Shown here: positions 1-11,738 of the stretch, piece after piece
Layout of the letters: each line of letters begins with the position of its first letter
Numbering within the stretch: the first letter of the stretch is position 1
Source of the DNA: Clitopilus passeckerianus
Lineage: Eukaryota; Basidiomycota; Agaricomycetes; Agaricales; Entolomataceae
Direction of reading: 5' to 3'
DNA: 64,000 nucleotides
Assembly (NCBI GenBank): GCA_944990035.1
Contig: CALYLX010000149.1
Location: 124,001-188,000 of the forward strand
Translations under genes and position numbers: made by a program
Notes under the pieces: model-generated
Told to the model about the DNA's origin: nothing
The model's input: the letters and a program-made list of their open reading frames with translations, nothing else
Database searches by the model: none

Positions 1-1260
1 GGTATTAGTTGCTCCTGCTCCGGCGCTGGTACGTGTGCCCGAACCAGTGACGCTGCCAGTGGCGGTACCGCTCCCGGTGGGAGTAGGAGTGGGAGTCTCG
101 CCGGAGGCGGTGACAGTGGCGAGAGCAGCATACAGCTCCTCGCTCTTGTACGGAACGCAGTTGGAGCTGGCTGGGACTCGAGCGGTGTAAGGGATGTTTA
201 CGATGGGGCCGAGACTTTCGGGTGGCTGCTTGTAGGTCTGGGTAGCGCCGTTCACGACCCATTCTCCGGGGAAATCCTGGTTGTCGCCATCGCAGGACTC
301 GAAGGTACCGTTCTGGGCGTTGTTGGGGGCGTTGTAGGCGCATCCGATACGATCGAAGATATGTTCGCAGAATTTGGCGGCGTTGGGGCGAGATGGATCA
401 CAGGCCTTGAGGCAGAAGGCATGTCCTCCGATGAAGCTGCAGGGGCAGTGTTAGCATATGGAGGCGAAGGGGAAGGTCGACTGCGCGTACTTGTGCCATT
501 CAATAACCTGCTTGTACTGATCCTTCGCAGCTCCGGACCAAGCATTCGAGTACACGAGACCGCCAAGAGGATTACCACGCTAACGTATCCAACTGATGAG
601 CAAGAAATAAAAAACCGAATGCAACCGTGTACCCACCAAGTCAGCACCATGAGGATCCATCTCTCCTCCCCAGTCGTCGCCCAAGATATTAATCTTCGTC
701 TGGTCAATGAAGCCGACCACCTGGACGTAGTCAGGCGTACGCATCCACTGGACTCCCTTCAGTGCATCACGGGGAATAAGTCGAGTGCCGTGCCCGGGTT
801 TTGTGCACCAAGCGATCATCTCTCCCTCAATGCTTCCAACATCTTTGCCCATCTCAGGCGGAGCCCAAAGGCAGAAGTCTACAGAGAGCAGGTTAGGCAT
901 GAGTCGGAAGGCGTACACATGAACGTACCATCAATCGAATTGAACATAGAGGTCTGGCATAGGGACTCTTGGTTTTGGGTAGTGGAGTTGCAACGATTGT
1001 AACCTTTCTGAGCGCCTCGAATCAGATGGTCGTCGGTATCAACCTTATAAGGCTGGAGATTAGGATAAGTAAGGGACCAATTCCAGGCGAACCAATGAGG
1101 CAATCGAACTCACAATTCCACTTGGGTAAGTAAATGTCTTCGAAGCAAGTGGTGTAGCGGGGAAAGTACTCTGAGTCTGAGCGACAACGAGGTCGACAGA
1201 AACCAAAGAGAGCAAAAGAGTGACAGCAGTAGATACGCGCAAAAAAGTCGAAGTCGACAT
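1..1260 (-). CDS. Secreted GPI-type glycoprotein, 'macrofage activating glycoprotein' family, copy 1 (3' end outside window)
   Basis: Exons (minus): 1260-1114, 1052-929, 878-637, 579-491, 436-1 and onward; all splice sites are GT-AG and phases agree with the neighbouring paralogue. The product starts with a signal peptide (MSTSTFLRVSTAVTLLLSL..., cleavage likely after VVAQ). The cysteine-containing body follows, with motifs PYKVDTD, CNSTT, QESLCQTS, DFCLWAPP, EGEMIAWCTKPGHGTRLIP, GGEMDPHGADL and FCEHIFDRIGCAYN. A Thr/Gly/Ser-rich tail begins near position 95 and is still open at base 1; in the paralogue this tail leads to a hydrophobic GPI-type end. The database name for such proteins is 'macrofage activating glycoprotein'; biochemical function is unknown and I infer a cell-wall/surface role. 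It is in tandem with the next gene (same strand, same exon plan). Confidence 0.8.
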
Positions 1261-2932
1261 CGTTTTACCAGAGAAACACAATGGGTATCGGGGAGAGAGC
1301 GACCAGAGGGCCGTGGGGTATGGTTGTGAATTGGGGGAACGACCAAGAGGTGGAAGGGTATTATATGGGTTGTATTCTAGCATTGGCATCAAACCAAGGC
1401 TCCGCCCAGCCCCTCATGGGATGCCCAAGAACGAGGCTCTTTTGCATGGTAAATTCTCGGCGTCCAAGCTGACGACGGCTTGAGCGAGAGGCAGCTGATC
1501 TTGCCTTTCCTCAGCTCCGTGGTTGCTCATAGAAGACGTAGAGATTTTTCAACCACTTCATTCGAGGTTTCCTGCCTAGTAAATACTTTAGAGAAGATCC
1601 AGAATGAGCATGCGTGGATGGCTGACCAGCCTTTTTGAGAACGCCAAGTAAAGCTAGGCAACACCGCAATACCGCAAGGTCAGCACCCAAAATCCTCAAT
1701 CTCCTAGTCCCGTTAACGATTAGTGAAGAATAGTGATGTTCATTTCAAGACGAGTCACACGTCCAGTTATTCTGTCAACCTCTACTCGTCCAGAGAGAAA
1801 GTATCTGCAGGCAAATCCTGTTCATGACGGTTTGAACGAGAGTCCAAATGGGGAACGTTGCAATGCAAACCAATTTCCATCAGGGGACAATCAAATCCGG
1901 AAAATGAAAAACATTCCCCTCGCCAAGATTCGTGAAGCATTCTGCCAAGTTGGGTCTAGAGGCTACTTGCTGCCTTTCATTCGATCTGGAATATGACGTG
2001 TTGACGTCCGCTGTAATGCGCAGGCGCCGTAGCAGAGACATTTGGACGAGGAAAGGAATGGCCGCATAACAGGCAGTGCTGGTGGCTGACGCAGACTCTT
2101 CGCGGTCTCCTTAGCCCTGTTACACCTGTCAATTCACGAGCTCGCTCCGCTGCTCACCCGCAGCCCATTCGATAACTCGCATGAAGAACAGACGACGTTC
2201 CCCCGACCGGCCGTCGGCTCTTCATATCATGGGAAGGCGATAACGCGGTTCGTGAAAATTAAATAGATTATATATGATATCCCATTAGCCGAAGTGGATT
2301 TACGTCCAACATTGGCGCTAACTTTGACAAATCTGAGAGTCCAATCAGACATTTCCCCACTGCTTGTGCCACAACTGAGAGTGGATGCGAAGACTATACG
2401 AAGACAGGATTCAGACGTCTCATGCGCCGAGCTTCAAGCTTCATCGTCAGCGAGAGTGGGTAGTCGAGGTGTCCTGAGCACACACAGATCATTGATGAAT
2501 TCACAGTCCAGTGCTATTCTTGGACGAGGTTCATCAGCATGTACTCGCCGTCAGGGGTATAGCGCTGATCGTTGTAGTGCTTCAGGTGGACATTTCGCCA
2601 ATGTTTCTCCCTCCTTCAGTCAACGACGGCACACATAGTAAAATGAAGGGTATCGAGTAACTGGTTCGTTTGGAACCTTTTATTAGAGGTATAAATGAAA
2701 AGTCCGAAAGTTATCCTCATTATAAAAGGTACAACCGACGGCTAATCAATAAAGGGTCCATTTTATCCCAAAGTCTGTGTAGCAAAATAGAAAGTCTGCT
2801 AGCCCGCACTGTACGTAACGGAAATGTAATAAGATGGTATTATGAGGTGGTACTCGTCTCATAAAGTAGCGAAAGCAATTCCGATCCAAGCGTCATATAT
2901 GTACGTATCATGTCAACGAAAAAGTCATGCGT
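1261..2932. other. Intergenic spacer between tandem glycoprotein genes
   Basis: Besides the promoter of copy 1 and the 3' flank of copy 2, I see no supported gene. Short open frames here lack start context, splice logic or recognisable motifs. An AT-rich patch lies near 2260-2285. Confidence 0.5.
1359..1365 (-). promoter_or_regulatory. TATA box of glycoprotein copy 1
   Basis: TATAATA on the minus strand about 99 bp upstream of the ATG at 1260, the same sort of spacing seen at other genes in this window. Inference from motif and spacing only. Confidence 0.4.
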
Positions 2933-4265
2933 TTATGACAGGAAGAGAGCAGAGAACATGACACCCAATGCAGTGGCGAAGCCGCCGACAACGAGAGTAG
3001 TGGCATCGTTGGAGGTGTTGCTGGGATTGGCACCAGAGCCAGTGCCGGAGGCACCAGGCTTGGAGGTACCTGAGCTGCCAGTGGGCTTAGCGGTGCCGGA
3101 GCCAGAAGCAGAGCCAGTGGCAGCGGGAGCACCGGGAGCGGTGATGCTGGCGAGGGCAGTGTAGAGAGCAGCGGAGGTGAATTGCTGGCATTCAGAGGAT
3201 GCGGGGACCTTAGGCTGGTAAGGCATGGTGGTGATGGCACCCTGGTCTTCAGGGGGCTGGGTGTAGGTCATGACGGCGCCGTTCTCGGTATAGACACCAG
3301 GGTAGTCTTGATTTTCACCCTTGCAAGACTCGAAGGTACCGTTCTGAGCATTGTTGGGGACGTTGTAAGCGCAGCCGATACGATCGAGGCGATGCTCGCA
3401 GAAGTTGGCGGCGTTGGGGTTAGCGGGGTCGCAAACCTTGATACAAAAAGCATTGCCTCCCATGAAGCTGCTCAGAGATTAGTATGACGTTCAACACGAT
3501 ACATGCTGCGTACGTACTTGTGCCACTCGATCACCTGAGTGTAGTCCTTGCCATTGCCAAAGGCAGTGGAGTACATAAGACCACCCATGGGGTTACCGCG
3601 CTAATAAGGTATCACGGTCAGCTATCACCGTACCCGAAACAGCCTAGGACGAACTCACGAGATCAGCACCATGAGGGTCCATCTCTCCTCCGTAGTCGTC
3701 GGTCTGGATGTTAATCTTGCTTTGGTCAATGAAACCAACGACTTGAGCGTAGGCTGGGGTCCTGATGAACTGAACACCCTTGAGAGCATCGCTGGGGATG
3801 AGACGAGTGCCACGACCGGGCTTGGTGCACCATGCAACCATCTCTCCCTCAGTGTTGGCGACGACAGAGTTGGCCTCGGGAGGGGCCCAGAGGCAGAAGT
3901 CTGCAGAAATTGTTAAAGAACTGTAGAAAAATAACTGTGGTCATACAACTAACCATCAATGCTGTTGACGAAGGAGGTCTGGCAGTTAGACTCCTGGTTT
4001 TCGGTGGTGGAGTTGCACTTGTTGAAACCATATTGGAAGCCACGAATCAGACCCTGGTCAGTATCAACCTTGTAAGGCTATAAAAGAGATAGCAGTCAGT
4101 TCATGCGCTCCTGCCAAGCCGACTTCGAGAAATGCTTACAATCTGGTCGGGATATGCGTAGTGCTTGGAAGCCAAGGGAACTGGTGGGAAGGTACCAGTG
4201 ATTTGGCCATAGACGGAAGGGAGTGACGCGGCCAAGGCCAAAAGTGAAAGAGCGGCAGGAGACAT
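2933..4265 (-). CDS. Secreted GPI-type glycoprotein, 'macrofage activating glycoprotein' family, copy 2 (complete, 369 aa)
   Basis: Exons (minus): 4265-4140, 4077-3954, 3900-3659, 3600-3518, 3467-2933; total 1110 nt. Exons 2 and 3 have the same lengths as in copy 1 (124 and 242 nt). The N-terminus MSPAALSLLALAASLPSVYG is a signal peptide. The body shares PYKVDTDQGLIRG, QESNCQTS, DFCLWAPPEANS, WCTKPGRGTRLIPSDALKG and GGEMDPHGADLRGNPMGG with copy 1. The C-terminus is a Gly/Ser/Thr-rich linker, then a short hydrophobic end (VGGFATALGVMFSALFLS), the layout of a GPI-anchor signal. The role is unproven; a surface or wall-associated glycoprotein is the inference. A TTTAAA at 4394-4399 may be its TATA element. 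It is divergent from the HMG-like gene that follows. Confidence 0.85.
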
Positions 4266-4714
4266 GGTCTCAAGAGTAGTTTGTTATAGACAGTGTTGAA
4301 GAAAGACGACGAAAGAGGTCTTGCCGACGCTGACGACGACGAGCGAGAAAGTGGTGGTGTTGAGGAAAACAAAGGCTCTGTTGCTTGGCGGACTTTAAAT
4401 GGAGCCTCACCTCGGGTAACTGTATTTGGTCTTGCTTGGCTGACGGCGGGCGGCTAATCTAAAATTGGTTAACCTAAAAATAGGCCTTGGGTTTGTTTGC
4501 TGGCGACTTTGACCTTAACTTACGCACGGGCCCAGTCACGTGTCTATCGAGTTTTGTTGAACGCGTTTTTGGCTGTGTCTGTGTGTTTCCTGTTTCAAGG
4601 CCCGCTTGACGCGTCCGTATATCATCCCTCTGATCAACAGTACCATGGATATCCCCCCTTCTTTCTTCCCCATCACCATCTGCCCTACGTGGTCGCCGAA
4701 TCCTTCCCAGAGCA
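4266..4714. promoter_or_regulatory. Divergent promoter region, glycoprotein copy 2 / HMG-like gene
   Basis: 449 bp separates two ATGs facing apart. TTTAAA at 4394-4399 is 129 bp upstream of the minus-strand ATG; TATATC near 4618 is about 97 bp upstream of the plus-strand ATG. A shared regulatory region is an inference from the layout. Confidence 0.35.
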
Positions 4715-5600
4715 ATGGCCAAAACTGCGACAGGTGAGTTATGCAGTTCAACGGACTGATGAGGCGGCTAAATGCTGATCATCGTGCGATATAGTGACCA
4801 AGACGAAATCGGCCACCAAGGCTGTCAACGATAAGACCAAGAAGCCCAAGGCTGGTCAGTAATACCTCTATAATCCAACATATCCTCCGACGTTGAATGT
4901 TTCTTCCTTTATAGATAAACCCGAGAAGGAGAAGCGGGAACCTAGTGCTTACCAGCTCTTCTGCAAGCAGCACATGAAGAAATGGAACGAGGAGAATCCC
5001 GGACGTGCCAAGGAAGCTATGGGCGAGGTAGGCGTCATGCTTCTGTATCTGTCGACTGCCTTTGCTCGCTGGCATCTGGATCTTCTCCGCTGGTCCCTGT
5101 ATGCGCCTACCTGGCGTTCCCGTGCTGTCCCGGTCGTCTTTGTCATCTCTGCTCGTCTTGGCTACCTCATACATGCTACTAGATGGTATCTGATCATGCT
5201 TCCTCCCTAGATGGCCAAGCTCTGGAAGAACGCTCCCGAGAATCCCAACCGCGGCCAGGACGCCAAACCTCGCAAGGCCAAGGAGCCGAAAGAGCCTAAG
5301 CCAGCGAAGGAACCCAAGGAGCCTAAACCTGCTAAAGAACCCAAAGCACCGAAGGAACCCAAACCTGCGAAGGAGGCCAAGCCGAAGTCGACAACGGAAG
5401 CACCGAAGAAGGCGCCAGCATCGAAGGCCAAGACGACGGAGAAGCCTGCGAGCAAGACTACTGCTAAGCCCGCATCCACAAAACCTGCCTCGAAGACAGC
5501 AGTAAAGCCTACATCCAGGTCGAGGGCGAAGCCCGCGCCTCCCTCTGAAGAGGAGGAAGACGAGGAGGTCGATGATGATGACGATGAGGAAGACGATTAG
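4715..5600 (+). CDS. HMG/YABBY-like DNA-binding protein with Lys-Pro repeats and acidic tail (193 aa)
   Basis: Exons 4715-4733, 4795-4854, 4915-5027, 5211-5600 (582 nt). Residues about 34-79 form the short HMG/YABBY-type box (KREPSAYQLFCKQHMKKW, then ENPGRAKEAMGEMAKLWKNA, then PENPNRG). It is split by a 183-nt intron, the longest in this gene. Residues 80 to about 165 are a basic low-complexity arm made of repeats of KEPKEPKPAKE type, resembling histone-H1-like tails. The end is a Glu/Asp run as in HMGB proteins. A non-sequence-specific nuclear chromatin or architectural protein is the likely role. The start is the first ATG giving this frame; its 19-nt first exon is supported by a perfect GTGAGT donor. 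Confidence 0.8.
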
Positions 5601-5659
5601 GTATGTTCTTGGGTATCGACCTTCTCGATCCACCCACTAATACTATAGTCTTTTCGCAG
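5601..5659 (+). other. Predicted 59-nt intron in the 3' UTR, abutting the stop codon
   Basis: Directly after the TAG of the HMG-like gene the sequence reads GTATGT, then CACTAATAC (branch-like) and TTTTCGCAG. These are canonical donor, branch and acceptor spaced like the coding introns nearby. Inference; no transcript evidence. Confidence 0.5.
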
Positions 5660-6512
5660 GTGCTCTCTACCCTGCATATATGCGTGCCCGCCTTGGTCAT
5701 TGTCGTCTTCGTACTCTCTACGTGCATCGTCTACTACGATATCAGCCTAATATCATCCCTGCTCTCTAATTTCTGCTGCTCGCTCTTCTCGTTCCATACG
5801 ACATAGAAACTCTATTAAACCCACTGCTATACCTTTCCTTCTTTTCTCTGGTCTGTTGTACTTATGTTGTATGTACTTTGCTCTCGTCTCTGGTCTGTAT
5901 AATGGTGCTGTCAGTTTTAGGTTGTTGTATGTATGTGTAATGAATACCCTTCTGTATCTCTGCCGCTCTCGCATTGCTTGGCCGACGTCGTTGGCCAAGA
6001 TTGCCTATATGAACATCACTCTCTCCTTGTTCGCTGTAGATCTATGGTACCCGTGAAGAAAATAATCCCTGTCTCAAGCTTTCCAGGCTTCGCCCTCTAG
6101 TAGGCAACCCCATCTTTGTCCACCGTGCCCTTGGTGCCGTCTCTCCTCCTACTAGGTATCTCTAACCTGGCCATCCCGTACCTCTTGCCACTTTGTACCA
6201 TGAATGTGGTGTATGTGCTCGACCCACAGATGTCCACAGGGGCAGACGCTCAATGACAGGGTCACCATCGTTGACCGCAGATCAAAATCTGCAGATTTGA
6301 AGACTTGGACAAGGACGTCCTTAGCCCTGGGATACACTGGTTGAATTAGCCAAAGACGTACGATCCGGGTGTTTTGTCCCAATTCTGTGCTCGTGGAGCC
6401 TATCATTCTCGTTGTTATATGAATTCCTGAAGACGATCATCGAACGGTAAATTCACAACAGCCTTGGTAATTTTGGTAGTCGAAAGATGGTCGTATTGAT
6501 AAAGGACTACAG
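5660..6512. other. Convergent 3' flanks of HMG-like and F-box genes
   Basis: 3' UTR/terminator space between two convergent genes. T-rich and C/T-rich stretches, no supported coding region. Confidence 0.5.
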
Positions 6513-8102
6513 CTAGAAGAAGATATACTGGGATATTCCACCTTGAGTACGGGGACCATACTCAGTCCTCAGGCTCCCCATACTGCGACCCTTCACTGGA
6601 AGTGCTGGTCTACCCGAACGATAGATAGCTAACCTCAAATCTTCATCCTGCCCCCCTGTGCCCTCGAATCCGTCACGGGATTTCAGCATCTGAAGGATAT
6701 CGGTGTCCTCTAGATTGCTGCACCGCGTAGAGAAATTGGTTTTGGAGTGTTCAATCCAGAGATGTTGTAGATTGGGACCGTTTACTAGGAATCGGGGGTT
6801 GGTGTCGTCATCCGAGACTATGGGTTGCATGGCAGGATCTAACTCGTAGATCAAATGGGATCCAAGGAAGGCCGAGTCAATAACTCGAAGAACACGGATT
6901 GACGGGGCAGCATAGAGAACCTTCAGGATTTGATCGTCTCTGTCTTCCCTGATGAGGATATTTTCCTCCAACTCTTCTGTGGGGTCCACCATAAAGTCAC
7001 TACCATAACGATCGTACCACTTGTGGTTCCGGTATGGAAGGTGGCCAGCTTGCCCATCGAAGGGCTTGCACATTCGCATTGTGAGATGCGTAAGTGGACA
7101 TGTAGAGCGGTTGACCATATCCTCAAGGTCACAGAACCAGTGACCTTCTGCGCCTGTGATATCGAACTGCGAGAGTTTGGGAAGTGTGAGCAGTCGCAAA
7201 AACACTTAGGTATGCTTGTGGACCGCCAATCTCAGGGTCTCAACGTTAGGGAGTACCCAAGGATGGATCCCTCGCCACTCCAAATGATTTCCGTAATAAT
7301 CACTCGTAGGGTCCACAATGGAGAGGTTTTGGAGCGATGTGCACTCGGGGAGGAAGGCGAGGATGCATTCGATTTCGTGATAGGAGAGTTCTTGTTGTAA
7401 CTCGATACGAGTAAGCTGCCGAAAAGAACTGGGAATGCGTCTGGGTGGGTACATGGCCACGAGTCGCAATCGACGCAATGAAGGGAGCTTGTCCATTGAG
7501 ATGACTCCATGAACGGCTTGCCAGCTGTAGCATGCTAATTCCAAAACCTCGAGGTTTAGTAATCCCTCGAAGTGTATATCGGGAAGATTGGCAAACAACT
7601 TCAGACTTTTAATACGATGAATGTATTGTGGCATCCATGACATGAATTTCTGCGTTCCGAATGACTGCTGGCGTGATCCTACAATCACTGTGAGGGGTGC
7701 TTTGGTTCCGGACCTCGTGAATAGCTTCCTACAACGGGAGGCGTTGTGAGGAGTAATCCGGAAGGTGGTCCATATTTGTGGGGTAGAAAGTACCACATCT
7801 CGCCAAATTGGGCAAACGGCCATCAGAGTGATAGGGCATCGCTCTTCAAGGAGATGGACGTTCAAGAAGATCTCGACCAGGACATCAGGCGGGACCCTTC
7901 GTATTGGGGCTCGGAATTGTTGAAGCTTTAAGACCTCGTCAGCCACCGTCAGCTTCTCGTCTGGGAGGTTCTTGATTTTGTCTTCTAGCTCCCTAAGCTT
8001 CTCCTGCAAGGCCTCTTCTCGTTGACCCGCCGCGATTTTGACTTCGTCGGGAGGCACCAGGTTGGTCCTGGCCAGATGTTTGAGCGGGGAGTTAATGTCC
8101 AT
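6513..8102 (-). pseudogene. F-box protein with leucine-rich C-terminal part, one in-frame TAA (possible pseudogene)
   Basis: A single reading frame runs from ATG 8102 to the stop at 6513, broken only by TAA at 7208-7206. Residues 1-65 contain a coiled-coil-like stretch (AAGQREEALQEKLRELEDKI) common in agaric F-box proteins. The F-box follows near 66-110 (RVPPDVLVEIFLNVH ... VCPIWRDVVLSTPQIWTTF). The rest has irregular leucine-rich units (IKSLKLFANLP, NLEVLELACYSW, SLRRLRLVAM, NVETLRLAV). Beyond the TAA the same frame continues as further LRR-like sequence (FLRLLTLPKLSQFDI) for about 230 codons, so the break is inside a conserved part. F-box proteins recruit substrates to SCF ubiquitin ligases. 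Alternatives: recent nonsense allele, stop readthrough, or a weak 57-nt intron covering the TAA (donor GTCCAC, acceptor CTCGCAG). A 298-aa truncated product is also possible. Confidence 0.65.
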
Positions 8103-8397
8103 GACAGTTTGCGGTTAAATCTATGCAGGCAGTTGTGAAAGGAAGGTTGAAGTCGAGTTTGAAATTTGATGAAGTCGCGATTTGCATTGATCAGACGGCT
8201 TCCATTTGATACGCCGGCGCGACTGAATTGTACACGTCATATATTAGAGCGTCCTCATATGCTTGATATCTGAGGAATTTATCGAAGGCACACTGAAGCA
8301 AAGCCACCGACGTTGAGCAAGGGACGTGTAAACTTTCATCATATTTATTAGTAGTTACAGGGACGTTTTCTTTGGATGCTTGCACGTTGACATATTA

Positions 8398-10752
8398 TCA
8401 AAGCTTCAATCCGAGATTGATATGAACCCCCTTGACTTGGGTATATCTGTCGAGCAATCAGCCACCGACTCGGCGCCTTCATGTTAGACCACTTACGTTT
8501 CAAGAGCGTACTCCCCAAGCTCACGTCCGATACCAGACTGCTTGTAACCACCGAAGGGGACTGCGTTATCGCCCCAGATCGTACAGTTAACCTGATATGT
8601 ACTAGTGAGTTCAAGAACCAGGCGAAAGAGCACAACATCTTACCCAGGCGGTGCCGGCTTCGATGGCATGAGCCATTCTGATAGCGCGACTGGAGTTCTC
8701 AGTGAAGATGTGGCAAGCTAACCCGTATACCGTATTATTGGCATGTTCGGTGACCTCTACGGCAAGAGTGTGAGCCGCGCTAGCGAAGAAAACCAAGATT
8801 CTGACCTTCTTCAGTCTTAAACTTGAATACGGCGGCGACCGGGCCAAATATCTCCTCTTGGGCAATCTTCATATCGGGAGTGACATCTGTGAAGACGGTA
8901 GGCTGGATGAAGTAGCCAGCATCTCCGAGTCGTTCTCCACCAGTGGCAACTTTAGCTCCAGCCTCCTTTCCGGAATTGATATAGCCCATGACGCGCTGTC
9001 TCGTGCGTTCAAATCATACGAAGAGATCAAGAGAAGATGTCACTCACGTCGTATTGGATCTGAGAAACCTGAGGTCCATGTTGAGTGCTTGGATCGAAGG
9101 GATCGCCGGCCGCTCCTCCCATAGCCTTTGCCACTTGTGCGAACTGGCTTACAAAGGCATCGTAGATGCCCTCCTGAACGAAGATACGTGAGCCAGCAAC
9201 ACATGCTTGACCTGGTGACCAAGTTAGTCAGAGTTTCAAGTCCTGATTATGGCGACGCTTGCATACCTGCGTTGATACTGGGATATGGTCAGTATAAGAC
9301 AGAGTTTAAAGGTAAAACGAGCTTACAAGATTCCTCGTGCGACCCATTTGATAGCTTGTTCAATATCGGCATCGTCGAAGATGATAGCAGGCGATTTTCC
9401 GCCCAACTCAAGACTGACGTTCTTCAAGTTTGTTTCGGCAGAGGCTTTCAAAATCTTGCGTCCGACTAGAGTGCTACCGGTGAAGGTAACCTTTTCGATC
9501 GTCGGGTGTTCCGAGATGGCCTGTCCGACGGTGTTACCTATAGGACGGCATTTCAGCTGAAGGATTTCAGGGGGTGGGTGGGAAGTGCACACCATAACCG
9601 TTGATGATGTTAACGACACCGGGTGGAACGCCAGCTTCATTCAACAGATCGCAGAGACGGAGAGCAGTCAAAGGTGTGACCTCAGAAGGCTGGGAGTGTG
9701 TCAGCATCAAGTCGATGCGTTCAACATGGGAGGCTCACCTTCAAGACGACTACGTTTCCAGTTGCGAGCGCAGGCGCAATTTTGGTCAAAGTTATCATCT
9801 ACGCCCAACATTCAGTTTAATGAATAGGCACGAAGGCTAGTTACATACGACGGGGAAGTTCCATGGGACAATCGCGCCCTGATGACGAATGAGTCTTGGG
9901 GCTGAGGCGAAAAGGCTAGAATGCACATACCACGACGCCATATGGTTCATGGCGGCTGTACGCAAACTTTGCCTCGTTGGTCTGCAAAACAACAATCGTC
10001 AGCACGCCACAACCTTAGAAGACAATCCATGATACCGGCCTCCATCGTCTTTCCTTGAACCTTGTCCGCCCATCCGGCATAATAGCGAGTCACCGAAACG
10101 GCCAAAGTAAGATCAGCCATCTTCGCCAACGCAAAGCTCTTGCCTGTGGAAAGTCAGTTTAGGTGACGAGGCTCCTCGGTGATCACGAGTACACACCAAC
10201 GTTCAAGGTTTCAAGAGCAGCGAGTTCATCGGCATGTTGCTCAATAAGATCAGCCAACTTGTTCAGGATCTTCCCTCGCTCCGCGCCAGGGACTTTGAGG
10301 CCCCATGCGGTTTTGAACGCCTGTTCAGAGTGATCGAGGTGAGATCGAAGTAAATGGAGTTAAAGATGTCGCCCACTTTACGTGCGGCTTCAACTGCGAT
10401 ATCGACGTCCTTCGACGAACCAGCGAGGACGCTTGTGATCTTGGATCCATTGACTAAGAGACAACGGTGGAATGTCAATAATGATAGTGCCTATTATCGG
10501 CGAAGATCTTGCCTGGGTTGATGACGCTGCAAGGCCAATCGCGTTAATAATAGGCGAATAACAGAGCAGGGTATTGTGGCTTACTCGATCTCGGAATGCT
10601 CGACGGGATCGACCCATTGTCCTCCTATGAACAGGCTGCGGTCGTCGTCAGAGGACAATCATGGCATTCAAAGACCAAACTGACCCGGTGTTGAAAGTAG
10701 ACTTGCCCTTGAAGACGGGAGTATCAAAGGTATGAGTGTAAGTGGAAGGCAT
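8398..10752 (-). CDS. NAD(P)-dependent aldehyde dehydrogenase, class 1/2 type (502 aa, 17 exons)
   Basis: Oxidises aldehydes to acids. Exons (minus): 10752-10685, 10635-10585, 10526-10513, 10453-10377, 10320-10197, 10143-10040, 9981-9931, 9878-9849, 9798-9739, 9689-9593, 9537-9327, 9277-9267, 9211-9048, 8995-8806, 8756-8644, 8591-8497, 8446-8398. The sum is 1509 nt, the normal family length. Seen: PWNFP (Asn170), FTGST (NAD site), LELGGKSP (Glu269), GQACVAGS (catalytic Cys303), [21 protein letters not shown] and the typical end [15 protein letters not shown]. No targeting peptide is obvious, so it is probably cytosolic. Exons of 14 and 11 nt are required. Intron 3 has a GC donor (CAG|GCAAGA). 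Intron 6 also needs a GC donor (GAG|GCCGGT): the adjacent GT site gives a premature stop, so that junction is weak or damaged. Confidence 0.88.
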
Positions 10753-11738
10753 CGTGGAAGGTTGTGTTTGAGGAAAAGATAGACACGGAACACGAGTCTT
10801 TTAAGCTTTCACGAATCACCTTCTGATGGTGCGAAGGTTGGATAACATCAGCTATGTCGTGACTCTCACCAAATGGGTTGAAGAATTCAAACGATCGGAT
10901 TGAATGACGTTGAGACTATAGAAAGGACCGAGTCTATGATGGATGATAAGCGCTGAGGCTTCGAGCGGTGATGCATGGACCAGCTGACCTTGAGTATGCC
11001 CACCGGATAAGGAGCCGCACCGAGCATGACCGCCTCATGCTGATCACTGGTCTGAAATCACAGCTGCCGGGAGGTACGCGACATCTGTGGCCGTTAGGGT
11101 GTCAATGTCCGTTACGTTCATTGACGACGAGAGGCGACCTGCGGGAGAGAAAATCCGGGATCCATCGCGCTGTTTCCAGTGAAATTCACTTGGCAATTCT
11201 CAGGTTGGGGAGGATCTGCAATCCTCTCTGCGGCCGACTGGAGTAGCCCCTACGGCAGATTCGGCAAGTGGGGTACACCCCCGGTGAGGTCAAGCATGAA
11301 GTACCTATTGGGATAACTTCGCTTAGTTGAAACACAGTCAAACCGGAAGTGTGTAACTCACTCCAGCTCCAAATCGAATACATCGGTCAGATTGACAATC
11401 CGAAGCTTGGCAAATGGTCATAGGGATGGAACGTTACTCAAATTTTCGCAACTAAATTACGGACAACACTATGAACAGAAAGATGCACATTTGGTCGTAT
11501 AGTTCAGGAACGGGGGTGAGTGGATCGTAGGCAAAAGGAAATCCGATTGGGAAGACATTTGCTGCGTCAAAGGAGGCAAGGATGTCCTGCGTAAAAGAAG
11601 GGCGGCGCGGCAGATTGGAATAGGCGGCCTACGCGGCCAAAGCGAAAGCCTGAGCTGCTGCCGATGCGCATGCCAAGATAGGAAAGTTGCAGGAATAGGC
11701 GGGGTCGGGAAGTCTTCATTTGATTGTTTTAGCTTTGC
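10753..11738. other. Upstream flank of ALDH, no supported gene
   Basis: Promoter side of the aldehyde dehydrogenase, then about 0.9 kb in which I see no convincing coding exon, RNA gene or repeat. Confidence 0.4.
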
